64,000 nt of DNA from Chryseobacterium camelliae. GTDB lineage: Bacteria; Bacteroidota; Bacteroidia; Flavobacteriales; Weeksellaceae. Both the position numbers and the translations under genes were made by a program. The DNA lies in contig NZ_JAUTAL010000001.1 in assembly GCF_030818575.1 (NCBI RefSeq), positions 3,658,001 through 3,722,000 of the forward strand, given 5' to 3'. The notes under the pieces are model-generated. The model did not search any database. It was not told where the DNA came from and worked only from the letters and a program-made list of their open reading frames with translations. This document shows, one piece after another, positions 43,267 through 52,919 of the stretch. Position 1 is the stretch's first letter. The number at the start of each line of letters is the position of its first letter.

Positions 43267-44217
43267 TTATTTCTTGATCAGCCCGAGTTCAATCAGCCTT
43301 TCATGTAGGAATTCTCCGGCAGTAGTATCTGCATACAGTTTAGGGTGCAATTCATCTACACAGTTATCGAGAGCATTCAGTGACATGGCACTTACGGGGT
43401 GCATAAAGAAAGGAATGGAATATCTTGAGGTTCCCCATAATTCTCTTGGCGGATTGACCACCCGGTGAATCGTAGATTTCAGTTTGTTGTTGGTATGCCT
43501 GGAAAGCATATCACCAACATTGATCATCAGTTCATCAGGCTCTGCAATGGCGTCAATCCATTCTCCTTTATGGTTCTGTACCTGAAGGCCTTTGCCCTGG
43601 GCTCCCATTAAAAGGGTGATAAGATTAATATCTCCGTGTGCTGCGGCCCTTACTGCATCATCCGGCTCCTGCGTAATTGGCGGGTAATGGATAGGCCTTA
43701 AAATGGAATTTCCTTCCGCAATTTTATCATCAAAATAAAATTCATCCAGCCCCAGGTGCAGGGCCAGTGCCCTTAATACATACTGCCCCGTTTTTTCGAG
43801 CATCTGATAGGCCTCTTTCCCAACTTCATTGAATTTAGGAAGCTCTTCTACCATTACATTATCAGGATATTCGTTTTTGTATTTTGAGTCTTCAGACACA
43901 TACTGGCCGAAATGCCAGAATTCTTTAAGATCTCCTTTTTTAAAGCCTTTTGCGGTTTCTTTACCGAATCCTACATATCCTCTCTGTCCTCCGATCCCGG
44001 GAATTTCATACTTCTGTTTGGTTTCCGCTGGGAGTTCAAAAAAGTTCTTCACTTCTTCATAGAGTTCATCCACCAATTCATCATCAAGAAAATGGCCTTT
44101 TAAGGCAACAAAACCAATTTCTTCATAAGCTTTTCCGATTTCATTTACAAATTTCTGTTTGCGTTCCGGGTCACCCGAAAGGAAATCACGCAGGTCTACA
44201 CTAGGTATTTTGTCCAT
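43267..44217 (-). CDS. Isopenicillin N synthase-like 2-oxoglutarate/Fe(II) oxygenase
   Basis: The 316-residue protein has the N-terminal DIOX_N region (I-P-S-V-D-L-R-D-F and G-F-V-A-L-K-G-H). The iron triad appears as A-A-H-G-D plus the later T-I-H-R-V-V-N-P, and R-Y-S-I-P-F-F supplies the Arg-x-Ser that binds 2-oxoglutarate. It oxidises an unknown small molecule in the cytoplasm. It is divergent from menD over 85 bases. A -7-like sequence (TAATTTAG at 44239-44246, minus strand) precedes it. Confidence 0.92.
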   Translation of the reverse strand: MDKIPSVDLRDFLSGDPERKQKFVNEIGKAYEEIGFVALKGHFLDDELVDELYEEVKNFFELPAETKQKYEIPGIGGQRGYVGFGKETAKGFKKGDLKEFWHFGQYVSEDSKYKNEYPDNVMVEELPKFNEVGKEAYQMLEKTGQYVLRALALHLGLDEFYFDDKIAEGNSILRPIHYPPITQEPDDAVRAAAHGDINLITLLMGAQGKGLQVQNHKGEWIDAIAEPDELMINVGDMLSRHTNNKLKSTIHRVVNPPRELWGTSRYSIPFFMHPVSAMSLNALDNCVDELHPKLYADTTAGEFLHERLIELGLIKK

Positions 44218-44290
44218 TTTTAGAAATTTAACGAGCGGCTAAATTACATTTTTTTTGGCTTAAATGATTTTTAAATAAGTATATATAAAC

Positions 44291-44298
44291 TAAATTTG
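44291..44298 (+). promoter_or_regulatory. -7 element of menD
   Basis: TAAATTTG matches TAnnTTTG and ends only four bases before the menD start. Transcription would begin at or next to the ATG, giving a leaderless mRNA, unless the true promoter lies elsewhere. Confidence 0.45.
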
Positions 44299-44302
44299 CC
44301 TT

Positions 44303-45979
44303 ATGAAAAAATATTCTTCCAAAAGAAGCATTCAGATACTGGCACATCTTCTCAGGCAGTACGGGATTTCAGATGTTGTGATTTCCCCGGGGTCCAGGAA
44401 TGCTCCTCTTGCCATTCATTTTTCTGAAGTAGACGGGTTCAACTGTTATAGCATTGTAGATGAAAGAAGTGCTGCGTTTGTCGGGATGGGTATGGCCATG
44501 AGCGAGAAGAAGCCGGTTGCCATTACCTGCACCAGCGGTTCTGCAGCGGCTAATTATTATCCTGCCATTACCGAAGCTTTTTACCATAATATACCGATGC
44601 TGATCTTAACAGCTGACCGGCCGACGGATTATGTAGATATCTTTGACGGGCAGACGATCCGCCAGAACCATCTTTTCCAACAGCATTCTTACGGAGACTT
44701 TCAGATGGTGGAAGATAGTAAAGAGAACGCGGAAGAACTTAATTTCGACATCATTAAAAAAGCCATCGAGCTTTGCTTTGAAAAGCAGGGTCCCGTTCAT
44801 ATCAATATTCCCCTGGAGGAACCTCTGTATAATCTGGTTTCGGAAATCCCTACTTTTCCCACCGTTGAAAAAACAATCAGGACCAAAGAATATGAGATCC
44901 CTTCCAATCTGGTAGCAGACTGGAATACTTCCAAGAGGATCATGATCCTTGTAGGAACCAGGGATTATAGTGCGGAACTGGAAAACCAGCTTTCACAACT
45001 CGTGAAGAACCATTCTGCAGTAGTGCTGAGTGAAGTGAACTCGAACCTGTATCATGAGAAGTTTTTCAGGCATATCGACCGTTACATCTATAACTTTACG
45101 GAAGAAGATTATAAAACCTATGCTCCGGACCTGCTGATCACGGTAGGGCAGAACGTCGTTTCCAAAAAAGTAAAACAGTTCCTGAGAAGTGCGCACCCAA
45201 AGCAGCACTGGCATCTGGATGAAGTTTGGCAGCCAGATACCTATCTTGCCCTAACAGAAAAGATAGAGGTGAAACCGGAGGTGTTTTTTTCAAAGCTTCT
45301 TAAGATGATCAATCTTGAACCCAGACCTTACTTCAACCTCTGGGATGTTTTAAGGGATAAAAAAGATGCGAGGCACGAGCAGTTCCTTAACCTGGCAGAA
45401 TTTTCAGATTTTTATTTTTTCAATAAGACTTCCCAGACCATACCGGAGAATTACAACGTTCATTTCAGCAACAGTTCGGCTATACGTTATGCGCAGCTGT
45501 TTGACTACGGAAAACGAAGGATTTACTGCAACAGGGGTACCAGTGGAATCGACGGCTCTACTTCCACAGCAATGGGATTTGCCATTAAGAATCCGAACCC
45601 GACAGTTCTGATTACTGGAGACCTGAGTTTTTTCTATGATATCAATGGGCTGTGGAATCAGTACATCCCGCCATTTGTAAGGATAATTATCTTCAACAAC
45701 GGTGAGGGGAATATCTTTAAGATCATCCCGGGACCGGGCAATGCCAACCCTAATACGCTGGATGAATTCATTGCGACAAAGCATCACAAAAATGCTGAGC
45801 TTATGGCTAAACATTTCGGGTTCTCCTACAGCAAAGTGGATGAGGAGGCTACGCTCGACAGGGTTCTGGAGAATTTCTTTAAAGCAGATGTACAGCCCAA
45901 AATACTGGAAGTGAATACAGCGGGCAAAAGCAATGCTTCTGTCTTGAAATCATATTTCAGCTTTATCAAAGATAATTAA
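44303..45979 (+). CDS. menD: 2-succinyl-5-enolpyruvyl-6-hydroxy-3-cyclohexene-1-carboxylate synthase
   Basis: The 558-residue thiamine diphosphate enzyme starts K-K-Y-S-S-K-R-S-I-Q-I and has V-I-S-P-G-S-R-N-A-P-L and Y-S-I-V-D-E-R-S-A-A-F-V-G-M-G near the N terminus. A-I-T-C-T-S-G-S-A-A-A-N-Y-Y-P-A follows, and the cofactor part is R-G-T-S-G-I-D-G-S-T-S-T ... I-T-G-D-L-S-F-F-Y-D. It makes SEPHCHC from isochorismate and 2-oxoglutarate in menaquinone synthesis. Other men genes are not in the window. Its 3' end overlaps the converging pabC-like gene by 14 bases. Confidence 0.96.
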   Translation: MKKYSSKRSIQILAHLLRQYGISDVVISPGSRNAPLAIHFSEVDGFNCYSIVDERSAAFVGMGMAMSEKKPVAITCTSGSAAANYYPAITEAFYHNIPMLILTADRPTDYVDIFDGQTIRQNHLFQQHSYGDFQMVEDSKENAEELNFDIIKKAIELCFEKQGPVHINIPLEEPLYNLVSEIPTFPTVEKTIRTKEYEIPSNLVADWNTSKRIMILVGTRDYSAELENQLSQLVKNHSAVVLSEVNSNLYHEKFFRHIDRYIYNFTEEDYKTYAPDLLITVGQNVVSKKVKQFLRSAHPKQHWHLDEVWQPDTYLALTEKIEVKPEVFFSKLLKMINLEPRPYFNLWDVLRDKKDARHEQFLNLAEFSDFYFFNKTSQTIPENYNVHFSNSSAIRYAQLFDYGKRRIYCNRGTSGIDGSTSTAMGFAIKNPNPTVLITGDLSFFYDINGLWNQYIPPFVRIIIFNNGEGNIFKIIPGPGNANPNTLDEFIATKHHKNAELMAKHFGFSYSKVDEEATLDRVLENFFKADVQPKILEVNTAGKSNASVLKSYFSFIKDN

Positions 45980-46604
45980 GGTCCGAATATTCTTCATTTC
46001 CGGGCAGGTTAATGATCTTATGGATGGGATAGATGAAATTTTCGTCAAAATCATTCAGGGCATTGATCAGCTGGAAATGAGAAAATTCCTTGATGTTCTG
46101 GATGGTGATTTCCCGCTCCTTTATTTTTTTCGTTTTGAGGAGATGCTGTCTCTGTACCCCGTTCAGCAGATAGGTAGATGGGGTAAACCATTCTTTTCCC
46201 TTCAGGAACAGGAGGTTAGAGTAAGAGGTATCCGTAATATGGTTGTTTTTGACAATGATGATTTCCTCTGCCTTGGCTTTCATTTTCATCATGTCAAGTT
46301 CTTTCCTGTTTTCGAATTTAAAGGAATAATCATAGCTGTTGTTGTCTACGAGCTGAAAATCTTCAATCTCCGGAATGGCATATGGGATCATCTGCGTCCT
46401 GACCTTTTTGTCCAGGTCATAAGTAATCCTTAGCTTGAAAAGCCCGTCTTCCTCATGGTTGAGATGGTCATAGATTTTTTCCAGGTTGATAGAATCCCCA
46501 TCCTTCCCGAAATGGGAAAAGGTATCATTAACACGTTTCTGATGAAGGGCGAGAAGAAAAACTTCCTGGTCCTCTACTTTAATACTTTCAATGAATTGGT
46601 ACAT
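45966..46604 (-). CDS. pabC: Aminotransferase class IV, 4-amino-4-deoxychorismate lyase-like
   Basis: The 212-residue protein fits the PLP fold-type IV lyase family: I-Y-D-H-L-N-H, V-K-N-N-H-I-T-D-T-S-Y-S-N-L-L-F and T-P-S-T-Y-L-L-N-G-V-Q-R. It would convert aminodeoxychorismate to p-aminobenzoate for folate. It is short compared with the usual 270 residues. It overlaps pabB by 17 bases, so the two are coupled. The assignment rests on pairing with pabB and on the D-T-S-Y-S-N-L-L signature. Confidence 0.82.
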   Translation of the reverse strand: MYQFIESIKVEDQEVFLLALHQKRVNDTFSHFGKDGDSINLEKIYDHLNHEEDGLFKLRITYDLDKKVRTQMIPYAIPEIEDFQLVDNNSYDYSFKFENRKELDMMKMKAKAEEIIIVKNNHITDTSYSNLLFLKGKEWFTPSTYLLNGVQRQHLLKTKKIKEREITIQNIKEFSHFQLINALNDFDENFIYPIHKIINLPGNEEYSDLNYL

Positions 46605-47571
46605 AAATTTTATTTTTCATTTCCTCATACTCGTCTTCCAGCCGGCTCATGTGGGTGATTCCGCCACCGCTTTTAAAATACAGCTGATTGCCTTCACGTT
46701 CAATGAATCGGATCATCACACAGCTGTCGAGGTTCTGTCCGTCAAACCAGCCGCAGACCCCGGTATAAAATCCGCGGTCATATCCTTCAGCGTTCAGGAT
46801 GACTTCCAGCGTCTTTGCTTTCGGTGCCCCCAAAATAGATCCAGCGGGGAGCAGCTGCTGCATCATGCTTCCTATTTTTCCCCTAAATTCCGGTTTTACG
46901 TTTCCTGAGATTTCCGAACTCATCGCCAGCAGGTCCTTTTGCCTTGTTTTGATGAAGTCAATATGCTGGAACCGGTCTACTTTTACATGATCTGCAACCC
47001 GGCTCAGGTCATTCCTCAAAAGATCCACCACTGTGTAATGCTCTGCTTTCTCCTTTTTGTCATTCTTAAGGATTTCTGCCGCATGATCCAGAGAAGCATC
47101 TATGGTGCCTTTCATAGGATAGGTAAAAATCTTACCGTTAATAATCTTTACAAAAGTTTCAGGAGAAAAAAATACGAAAAAATCTTTATAAAATACCTTG
47201 TACTTCGCATGGGAGTGATAAAAAATTTCTTTTAATGAAAGTCCGGTCTCAATAGGGGTCTTTCTGGTGTAATTGATGAGGTATGAGTTGCCGAGCCTGA
47301 GATTCCTCTGTACTTCATCGAAGCCGGTCTTGAAACTTTCCAGTGTTTCAGGATAGATTTTCCATCCCAGCTCTTTGTCCAGGGAAGGGATTTCCTTTCC
47401 GGTATTAGAGAAAGAATTCCCGAAATCAACAAGCACGCCGGCAGCTTCCAGCTCATTTTCCTGAAAGACCTCAACCTGTGACGCGAGAAAATCGATCATG
47501 AAGAAATAAGGAACCTTCCGGAGGGAAAGATCATCCATCTCCATAAATTTTTGATGATTTACTGAAAACAT
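46588..47571 (-). CDS. pabB: Aminodeoxychorismate synthase component I
   Basis: The 327-residue chorismate-binding enzyme has Y-P-M-K-G-T-I-D-A, the sequence H-Y-T-V-V-D-L-L-R-N-D-L-S-R-V, P-A-G-S-I-L-G-A-P-K-A-K-T and G-F-Y-T-G-V-C-G. The conserved Lys and Glu of the family are visible. It uses chorismate and glutamine or ammonia to make aminodeoxychorismate. I use ATG 47571. The -7 element at 47576-47583 would leave no leader, so ATG 47544 is an alternative. No glutamine amidotransferase gene lies nearby. Confidence 0.9.
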   Translation of the reverse strand: MFSVNHQKFMEMDDLSLRKVPYFFMIDFLASQVEVFQENELEAAGVLVDFGNSFSNTGKEIPSLDKELGWKIYPETLESFKTGFDEVQRNLRLGNSYLINYTRKTPIETGLSLKEIFYHSHAKYKVFYKDFFVFFSPETFVKIINGKIFTYPMKGTIDASLDHAAEILKNDKKEKAEHYTVVDLLRNDLSRVADHVKVDRFQHIDFIKTRQKDLLAMSSEISGNVKPEFRGKIGSMMQQLLPAGSILGAPKAKTLEVILNAEGYDRGFYTGVCGWFDGQNLDSCVMIRFIEREGNQLYFKSGGGITHMSRLEDEYEEMKNKIYVPIH

Positions 47572-47575
47572 TCGG

Positions 47576-47583
47576 CAAAAATA
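47576..47583 (-). promoter_or_regulatory. -7 element of pabB-pabC
   Basis: The minus strand reads TATTTTTG, an exact TAnnTTTG match, five bases before ATG 47571. It lies back to back with a plus-strand promoter at 47596-47603. Confidence 0.45.
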
Positions 47584-47595
47584 CTTATTGATGTT

Positions 47596-47603
47596 TACTT
47601 TTG
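47596..47603 (+). promoter_or_regulatory. -7 element of the membrane protein gene at 47618
   Basis: TACTTTTG matches TAnnTTTG and ends 14 bases before the start codon at 47618. Confidence 0.5.
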
Positions 47604-47617
47604 TATAAAAATTTTTG

Positions 47618-48379
47618 ATGCAGAACAAATATCCTCAGAAACCGGGAATTGATTTTATACTGAAGCAGGCATTTTTCTATTGGAGCAGAACACTTATGTA
47701 TCAGCTGATGTTCTCCGTCATCTACTTCGGAATTCTTTTTACCGTTATATTTTATTTTGACGCCCGTTACGGAATCATTCAGCAGTATATGGATGCCGCA
47801 GCCGTGTACACGAAAGGAGGCGGTATAGAACAGTACAGTGCACAGATGGCCAAAATGGTTTCTGACCAAGGGTTTCAGGTGTTTTCCTGGTCTCTCATCG
47901 GGACACTGGTTTTCTTATATCCGCTTAACCTGGGCTTTTATCAAATTTTCAGGAAAATTGACCTTGGTGAAAAACTGGAAATCGGGGATTTGCTTGCCGG
48001 ATATCAGGGAATCAACTTTTTCAGATATGTTTCCTATTATATTTTCTGGTTTTTTATTTATGCGTATACAGCGCAGACCATTATCCTTGCTGTTGTATGG
48101 GTATATCTTACTCTGCTGGTTGCTCCCCTGATGTTTTTTATGGACAAGCGGATTTTTGAAGCTATCTCTCTGAATGTAAAAGCCTTGAGGATGTACTTTC
48201 TGGAGATCACCGTATGCATCATAGTAGCCGTGATTTTTAAATATGCAGGTTTGTTGTTGTTCTTTTTCGGAGCCTTATTTACGTTCCCTTTCTGGAATGC
48301 CATGATCTATTCTCTGTACCAGACTGTTTTTTCAGAGAAGAAGAGGCCGGAAAAAGACCAGGTTGGCTCAGATTATTAA
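47618..48379 (+). CDS. Multi-span membrane protein of unknown function
   Basis: ATG 47618 is preferred to the TTG just upstream. The 253-residue protein has about five or six hydrophobic segments (near 25-47, 90-115, 130-155, 155-175, 190-235) and a hydrophilic C-terminal tail. R-I-F-E-A-I-S-L-N-V-K-A-L-R suggests a DUF975-like or related membrane family. No catalytic motif is seen. It stands alone. Confidence 0.7.
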   Translation: MQNKYPQKPGIDFILKQAFFYWSRTLMYQLMFSVIYFGILFTVIFYFDARYGIIQQYMDAAAVYTKGGGIEQYSAQMAKMVSDQGFQVFSWSLIGTLVFLYPLNLGFYQIFRKIDLGEKLEIGDLLAGYQGINFFRYVSYYIFWFFIYAYTAQTIILAVVWVYLTLLVAPLMFFMDKRIFEAISLNVKALRMYFLEITVCIIVAVIFKYAGLLLFFFGALFTFPFWNAMIYSLYQTVFSEKKRPEKDQVGSDY

Positions 48380-48586
48380 TCCATTGTTCCTGTCTTACAA
48401 TTTTTTAGGAAAACATATTGGTCTGTGTGTTTAAGCCCGTCTGCAATTTTTACAGGCATCATTGTGGCACGTTTTTTAGTGTTTCATTCTTGGCTTTGCA
48501 TGACCGATGGTCTGATGATTCCGCATTTAACGGCAATACAATGGGTATAAACGTTTTCATTAAAACCAAACCAAAATACGATACAT

Positions 48587-49675
48587 ATGATGAATAAAGA
48601 CCAGCAAATCAGCAACATAAAAATCAAGCAGGTATTTTTATTATCCATTATTATCATACTTGCAGGATTAATCTGCTTTAACCTGTCACTTTTCATTCCC
48701 TCTGTGCTGGGAGCCATTACCATCTATGTGGTATGCAGGAAATATAATTTTTACCTTCAGGAAGAGCGCAAGATGAAACCATGGCTGGCTGCCACAATCT
48801 TAATGCTGGGCAGTCTCATCATTATTATTCTGCCGATCTACTTTATCGGGGATCTTCTGATTGAAAAGCTTGGTAATGCCCAGGCTTATATGACCAAATT
48901 CAATGTTTTCCTGGAAAAAATACATTCTTACATTTATTCCAAAGTAGGATTTGACATCCTGAGCAAAGAGAATATGGACCGGCTGAAAACCTTTGTGGGG
49001 AAATTCTCCACCACAGCGCTCAGTAGCACGGTAAATACGCTTACGGTAATTGCCTCCATGTATTTTATCCTGTATTTCATGCTGGAAAAACCAAGATTTT
49101 TTGAACGGATCCTTGCGTCTTCCGCACCTCTGAAAAGAGCCAACGTATCTCTGATAGGAGAAAAGATGAGAAAACTGATCATAGCCAATGCAATCGGGAT
49201 TCCGGTGGTAGCCCTGGGACAGGGTATTGTGGCTTTGGTTGGCTATTTTATTTTCGGAGCACCGAGTCCTATCCTTCTTTTTGCTTTAACGGCAGCCGCT
49301 TCCATGATCCCGGTTGTAGGTGCAGCTATCGTTTATGGACCTGTATGCATCTATATGATTGCTGAGGGCGATACGGGCCATGGATTAGGCCTTGCTGCAT
49401 ATTGTCTTATTGTGGTAGGTTTAACAGATAACCTGCTCCGTTTTACACTGCTTAAAAAGCTGGAGGATATCCATCCTCTGAATACGGTTTTCGGGATTAT
49501 CATGGGAATGAATTTATTTGGTTTTATGGGACTGATTTTCGGGCCGATTTTAGTATCTTTCACGCTTCTTCTGATCCAGGTGTACAAGGATGAGTTTTCG
49601 GATAATGATACCCCGGAACTCAAACTTCCCGACAAGGATAAGGAACTTGAAAATAAAATTGAAATAATATTATAA
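48587..49675 (+). CDS. AI-2E-family transporter (PerM/TqsA-like)
   Basis: The 362-residue protein has about seven membrane segments. Family landmarks include F-I-P-S-V-L-G-A-I near the N terminus, the region A-A-A-S-M-I-P-V-V-G-A-A-I-V-Y-G-P and the C-terminal V-F-G-I-I-M-G-M-N-L-F-G-F-M-G-L-I-F-G-P. Members export small molecules or sodium; the name does not prove autoinducer export. The DUF3820 gene follows after 3 bases. Confidence 0.9.
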   Translation: MMNKDQQISNIKIKQVFLLSIIIILAGLICFNLSLFIPSVLGAITIYVVCRKYNFYLQEERKMKPWLAATILMLGSLIIIILPIYFIGDLLIEKLGNAQAYMTKFNVFLEKIHSYIYSKVGFDILSKENMDRLKTFVGKFSTTALSSTVNTLTVIASMYFILYFMLEKPRFFERILASSAPLKRANVSLIGEKMRKLIIANAIGIPVVALGQGIVALVGYFIFGAPSPILLFALTAAASMIPVVGAAIVYGPVCIYMIAEGDTGHGLGLAAYCLIVVGLTDNLLRFTLLKKLEDIHPLNTVFGIIMGMNLFGFMGLIFGPILVSFTLLLIQVYKDEFSDNDTPELKLPDKDKELENKIEIIL

Positions 49676-49678
49676 ACT

Positions 49679-49912
49679 GTGGAAGGTGTAAATCCGGAAA
49701 TCCTGCGTGATATATGTATAGTGAAAATGCCATTCGGCAAATATGAAGGCACAGTACTGGCAGATCTGCCCGTCAGTTACCTCGAATGGTTCCAGCGTCA
49801 GGGAATGCCTAAGGGAAAACTGGGTATGCAGCTGGCTACCGTGTATGAAATCAAGATCAACGGGCTTACGGAGCTGCTGATTCCTATCAGGATGTCCCTT
49901 AAAAACAGATAA
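49679..49912 (+). CDS. DUF3820-family small protein
   Basis: The 77-residue protein starts at GTG 49679, three bases after the transporter stop. It has the family core V-K-M-P-F-G-K-Y-E-G-T-V-L-A-D-L-P-V-S-Y-L. Family members have been called putative quorum-regulated factors; the actual function is unknown. It is translated from the same message as the AI-2E-family gene. Confidence 0.85.
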   Translation: MEGVNPEILRDICIVKMPFGKYEGTVLADLPVSYLEWFQRQGMPKGKLGMQLATVYEIKINGLTELLIPIRMSLKNR

Positions 49913-49998
49913 TCCAGGTCAATGATCAGTATGCCTTTATTGATCATAACCTGGAATAGTATCTTTTATTAATAAACCGATTTTTTCTTTCATTATTT

Positions 49999-50361
49999 TT
50001 AAGGTTCCCACAATTCTATCTTACGGCCCTCGGGGTCCAGGATATGGATAAATTTTCCATATTCGTAAGATGAGATTTCATCAAGAATTTTTACATCAGC
50101 CTGTTTCAGTTCCTCTACCAGCTTTTCCAGGTCATCAACGATGTAGTTGATCATAAATGGATGTTCCGATGGCTGGAAGTAAGTAGTAGACTCCGGAAAC
50201 GGGCTCCAGCTAAGGGAGCTGCCTTTTGAACCCTCTTCAGGCTCAAAAGTAGCTCCATAGTCGTTAATGTTTAATCCTAAGTGGGTTTTGTACCATTCTT
50301 TAATGGCTTGTGGGTCTTTGCATTTAAAAAAGATCCCTCCGATTCCTGTTACTTTTTTCAT
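49999..50361 (-). CDS. VOC-family protein (glyoxalase-like)
   Basis: The 120-residue protein has the vicinal oxygen chelate pattern: G-I-G-G-I-F-F-K-C-K-D-P ... W-Y-K-T-H-L-G-L at the N terminus and G-K-F-I-H-I-L-D-P-E-G-R-K-I-E-L-W-E-P at the C terminus, with the usual Glu ligand. It is a single-domain protein that would dimerise. Substrate unknown. Confidence 0.9.
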   Translation of the reverse strand: MKKVTGIGGIFFKCKDPQAIKEWYKTHLGLNINDYGATFEPEEGSKGSSLSWSPFPESTTYFQPSEHPFMINYIVDDLEKLVEELKQADVKILDEISSYEYGKFIHILDPEGRKIELWEP

Positions 50362-50397
50362 GACTTATAATTAGTAATTTAACTAGGGTTAGAATGA

Positions 50398-50769
50398 TTA
50401 ATAAACCACCGGAATTAAGAAGAGAATAAAACCAATAAAAAAAATGAATGTCAGGAGATGTACTCTGTAATCATTAATTTTTAAGAAAATAAACTGGTTG
50501 ATTATCCTTATTGCCCAAAACCCCGAATTTACCACTAAGAAAGTTTTACCCAAGCTGGTTTCTACAAGTTCTTTCGTGAAAAAGAAACAGATAAATGCCA
50601 TAGAGAAAAAGAAAAAAATCAATTGAATATTCAGGATTTGTACAACTCCTTTGTTTACCAAGGAGAGTTTTGCCAACTCTTTTTTCCATTTAAAAAAACG
50701 CCAGAAGAACAAGTGAAATATTCCAAAAAGGAAAGAATAAATTCCACAAATAACAATGACTTTTTCCAT
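50398..50769 (-). CDS. Small four-segment membrane protein
   Basis: I start at ATG 50769 (123 aa); a GTG two codons upstream is possible. Four hydrophobic segments span about residues 3-24, 40-62, 70-90 and 100-120, with few charges. No family motif is visible. It lies 6 bases downstream of uvrB and is probably cotranscribed. Confidence 0.7.
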   Translation of the reverse strand: MEKVIVICGIYSFLFGIFHLFFWRFFKWKKELAKLSLVNKGVVQILNIQLIFFFFSMAFICFFFTKELVETSLGKTFLVVNSGFWAIRIINQFIFLKINDYRVHLLTFIFFIGFILFLIPVVY

Positions 50770-50775
50770 GGACAC

Positions 50776-52767
50776 TTAACTCTTCAGGGCAGCAATTTCA
50801 TCTCTTAGTTTAGCAGCTTTGATAAAATCAAGATTCTTGGCAGCAGCTTCCATCTCTTTCTGTTTTTGGCTGATGACTTTATCCATGTCCCCGGAGGTAT
50901 AACTTGCCTTGGCATCCGCAACTTTCTGAAGGATTTCTTTCTGGGTATATTTTTCATCCGGGAAATCCTTGCTCCTGCCTACCAGGCTTTCAGAAATCTT
51001 TTTGTTCAGTGCTTTCGGAACAATGCCGTGTTCTTCGTTGTATTTCATCTGCTTGGCACGGCGGTATTCTGTTTCATCCAATGTGGTCTGCATGGATTTG
51101 GTGATCTTATCCGCATACATGATGGCGCGGCCGTTGATATTTCTGGCTGCCCGACCTACTGTCTGGATCATGGATCTCCTGCTTCTCAGCATTCCTTCTT
51201 TATCGGCATCCAGGATGGCTACCAGTGAAACTTCCGGAAGGTCAAGACCTTCTCTGAGAAGGTTTACCCCAATAAGCACATCGAAGAGTCCTACCCGCAG
51301 ATCCTGCATGATCTGTATTCTTTCCAGCGTTTCCACATCGGAGTGGATATACCGGGTCCTGATCCCGAATTTAGTAAAGTATTTGGTCAGCTCTTCAGCC
51401 ATTTTCTTGGTCAGGGTCGTTACGAGAACCCTTTCGTCTACCTCAGCTCTTTTCCGGATTTCTTCCATCAGGTCATCGATCTGGTTGGCTGTTGGCCGTA
51501 TTTCTATGATGGGGTCTAACAATCCGGTAGGACGGATGATCTGTTCCACATAGGTACCGCCTGTTTTTTCAAGTTCATAATCTGCCGGAGTAGCGGAAAC
51601 ATAGATCACCTGGTTCTGCATGCTTTCAAACTCCTCAAACTTCAATGGCCTGTTATCCATAGCTGCGGGAAGCCTGAATCCGTATTCCACAAGGGATTCC
51701 TTACGGCTGCGGTCGCCTCCGTACATGGCATGAACCTGAGGTACCGTAACGTGGCTCTCGTCAATCACCATCAGGAAGTCTTTCGGGAAATAATCAATCA
51801 GGCAGAACGGGCGCGAGCCGGGTACACGTCCGTCCAGGTAACGGGAGTAATTCTCAATACCTGAGCAGTATCCCAGTTCCTTGATCATTTCAAGATCCAG
51901 TTCCGTTCTTTCCTGAAGCCTTTTTGCCTCCAGGGGTTTTTCGATTTCATTAAAGAAATCCACCTGTTTCACCAGGTCATCCTGAATATTCCTGATCGCT
52001 CCGTTTAAGGTTTCTTTAGAAGTAACAAAAAGGTTGGCCGGATAAATCTGGATCTGATCAAATGCCGCTGTGACGTTCCCTGTTACGGGATCGAAACTCT
52101 GGATCTTTTCAATCTCGTCTCCGAAAAACTGGATTCTGATCGCGTTATCCGCATAAGCCGGGAATACGTCAATCACATCGCCCTTCACACGGAATGTTCC
52201 GCGTTGGAATTCATTTAATGTTCTGGAATATAGAGCGTTGACCAATGCGTGCAGCAGCGCTGTACGGGTTACCTTCTCTCCAATCCCAATGGAAATGAGC
52301 GATTTATGAAACTCAGACGGGTTCCCGATACCATAAATACAGGATACGGAAGCTACAATGAGCACATCCCGCCTTCCGGACAGGAGGCTTGCCGTAGCAG
52401 ATAACCTTAGTTTTTCTACTTCTTCATTGATGCTGAGGTCTTTTTCTATATAGGTTCCTGAAGAAGCAATATAAGCTTCCGGCTGATAGTAATCATAGTA
52501 ACTTACAAAATATTCAACGGCATTTTCCGGAAAAAACTCTTTAAATTCCATGAAAAGCTGAGCAGCAAGAGTCTTGTTATGGGCCAGCACCAGGGTTGGT
52601 TTCTGCACATTCTGAACCACATTGGCTACCGTAAAGGTTTTACCGGAACCCGTCACCCCCAGCAAAGTCTGGTATTTCTCACCGATCTCAATGCCTTCGG
52701 TAAGTTTCTGGATCGCTAATGGCTGGTCCCCGGTAGGTTTATATTCTGATTGAAGTTTAAAATTCAT
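50776..52767 (-). CDS. uvrB: Excinuclease ABC subunit B
   Basis: The 663-residue protein has Walker A in G-V-T-G-S-G-K-T-F near residue 40 and the beta-hairpin region around [19 protein letters not shown] and the helicase motif Q-T-V-G-R-A-A-R-N are present. A C-terminal UVR motif contains [17 protein letters not shown]. It acts with UvrA and UvrC in nucleotide excision repair. A -7 element lies at 52790-52797. Confidence 0.98.
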   Translation of the reverse strand: MNFKLQSEYKPTGDQPLAIQKLTEGIEIGEKYQTLLGVTGSGKTFTVANVVQNVQKPTLVLAHNKTLAAQLFMEFKEFFPENAVEYFVSYYDYYQPEAYIASSGTYIEKDLSINEEVEKLRLSATASLLSGRRDVLIVASVSCIYGIGNPSEFHKSLISIGIGEKVTRTALLHALVNALYSRTLNEFQRGTFRVKGDVIDVFPAYADNAIRIQFFGDEIEKIQSFDPVTGNVTAAFDQIQIYPANLFVTSKETLNGAIRNIQDDLVKQVDFFNEIEKPLEAKRLQERTELDLEMIKELGYCSGIENYSRYLDGRVPGSRPFCLIDYFPKDFLMVIDESHVTVPQVHAMYGGDRSRKESLVEYGFRLPAAMDNRPLKFEEFESMQNQVIYVSATPADYELEKTGGTYVEQIIRPTGLLDPIIEIRPTANQIDDLMEEIRKRAEVDERVLVTTLTKKMAEELTKYFTKFGIRTRYIHSDVETLERIQIMQDLRVGLFDVLIGVNLLREGLDLPEVSLVAILDADKEGMLRSRRSMIQTVGRAARNINGRAIMYADKITKSMQTTLDETEYRRAKQMKYNEEHGIVPKALNKKISESLVGRSKDFPDEKYTQKEILQKVADAKASYTSGDMDKVISQKQKEMEAAAKNLDFIKAAKLRDEIAALKS

Positions 52768-52789
52768 AAAATTCGTGATGTTATCCTAA

Positions 52790-52797
52790 CAAAAATA
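52790..52797 (-). promoter_or_regulatory. -7 element of uvrB
   Basis: The minus strand reads TATTTTTG, 22 bases before the start codon. I saw no LexA-type operator. Confidence 0.45.
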
Positions 52798-52885
52798 CGA
52801 AAGAATTATTTGGTATTCAACCATACGATGGATCTTAATCTGTATCTTGGTGATTCATTTTATTTATCATTTATGAATTGTTAAA

Positions 52886-52912
52886 TAAAAAAGCATCCCG
52901 GTTTGGGATGCT
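52886..52912 (-). terminator. Terminator after the BlaR1-like gene
   Basis: The stem AGCATCCC / GGGATGCT with a five-base loop is followed by T-rich sequence on the minus strand, just after the stop at 52920. Confidence 0.75.
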
Positions 52913-52919
52913 CGTCTGT

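Noticed and set aside
48470..48530. Possible sigma-54 promoter (TGGCAC followed by T-rich sequence)
   Set aside because: The -12 GC is missing at the required ten-base distance from the -24 GG.
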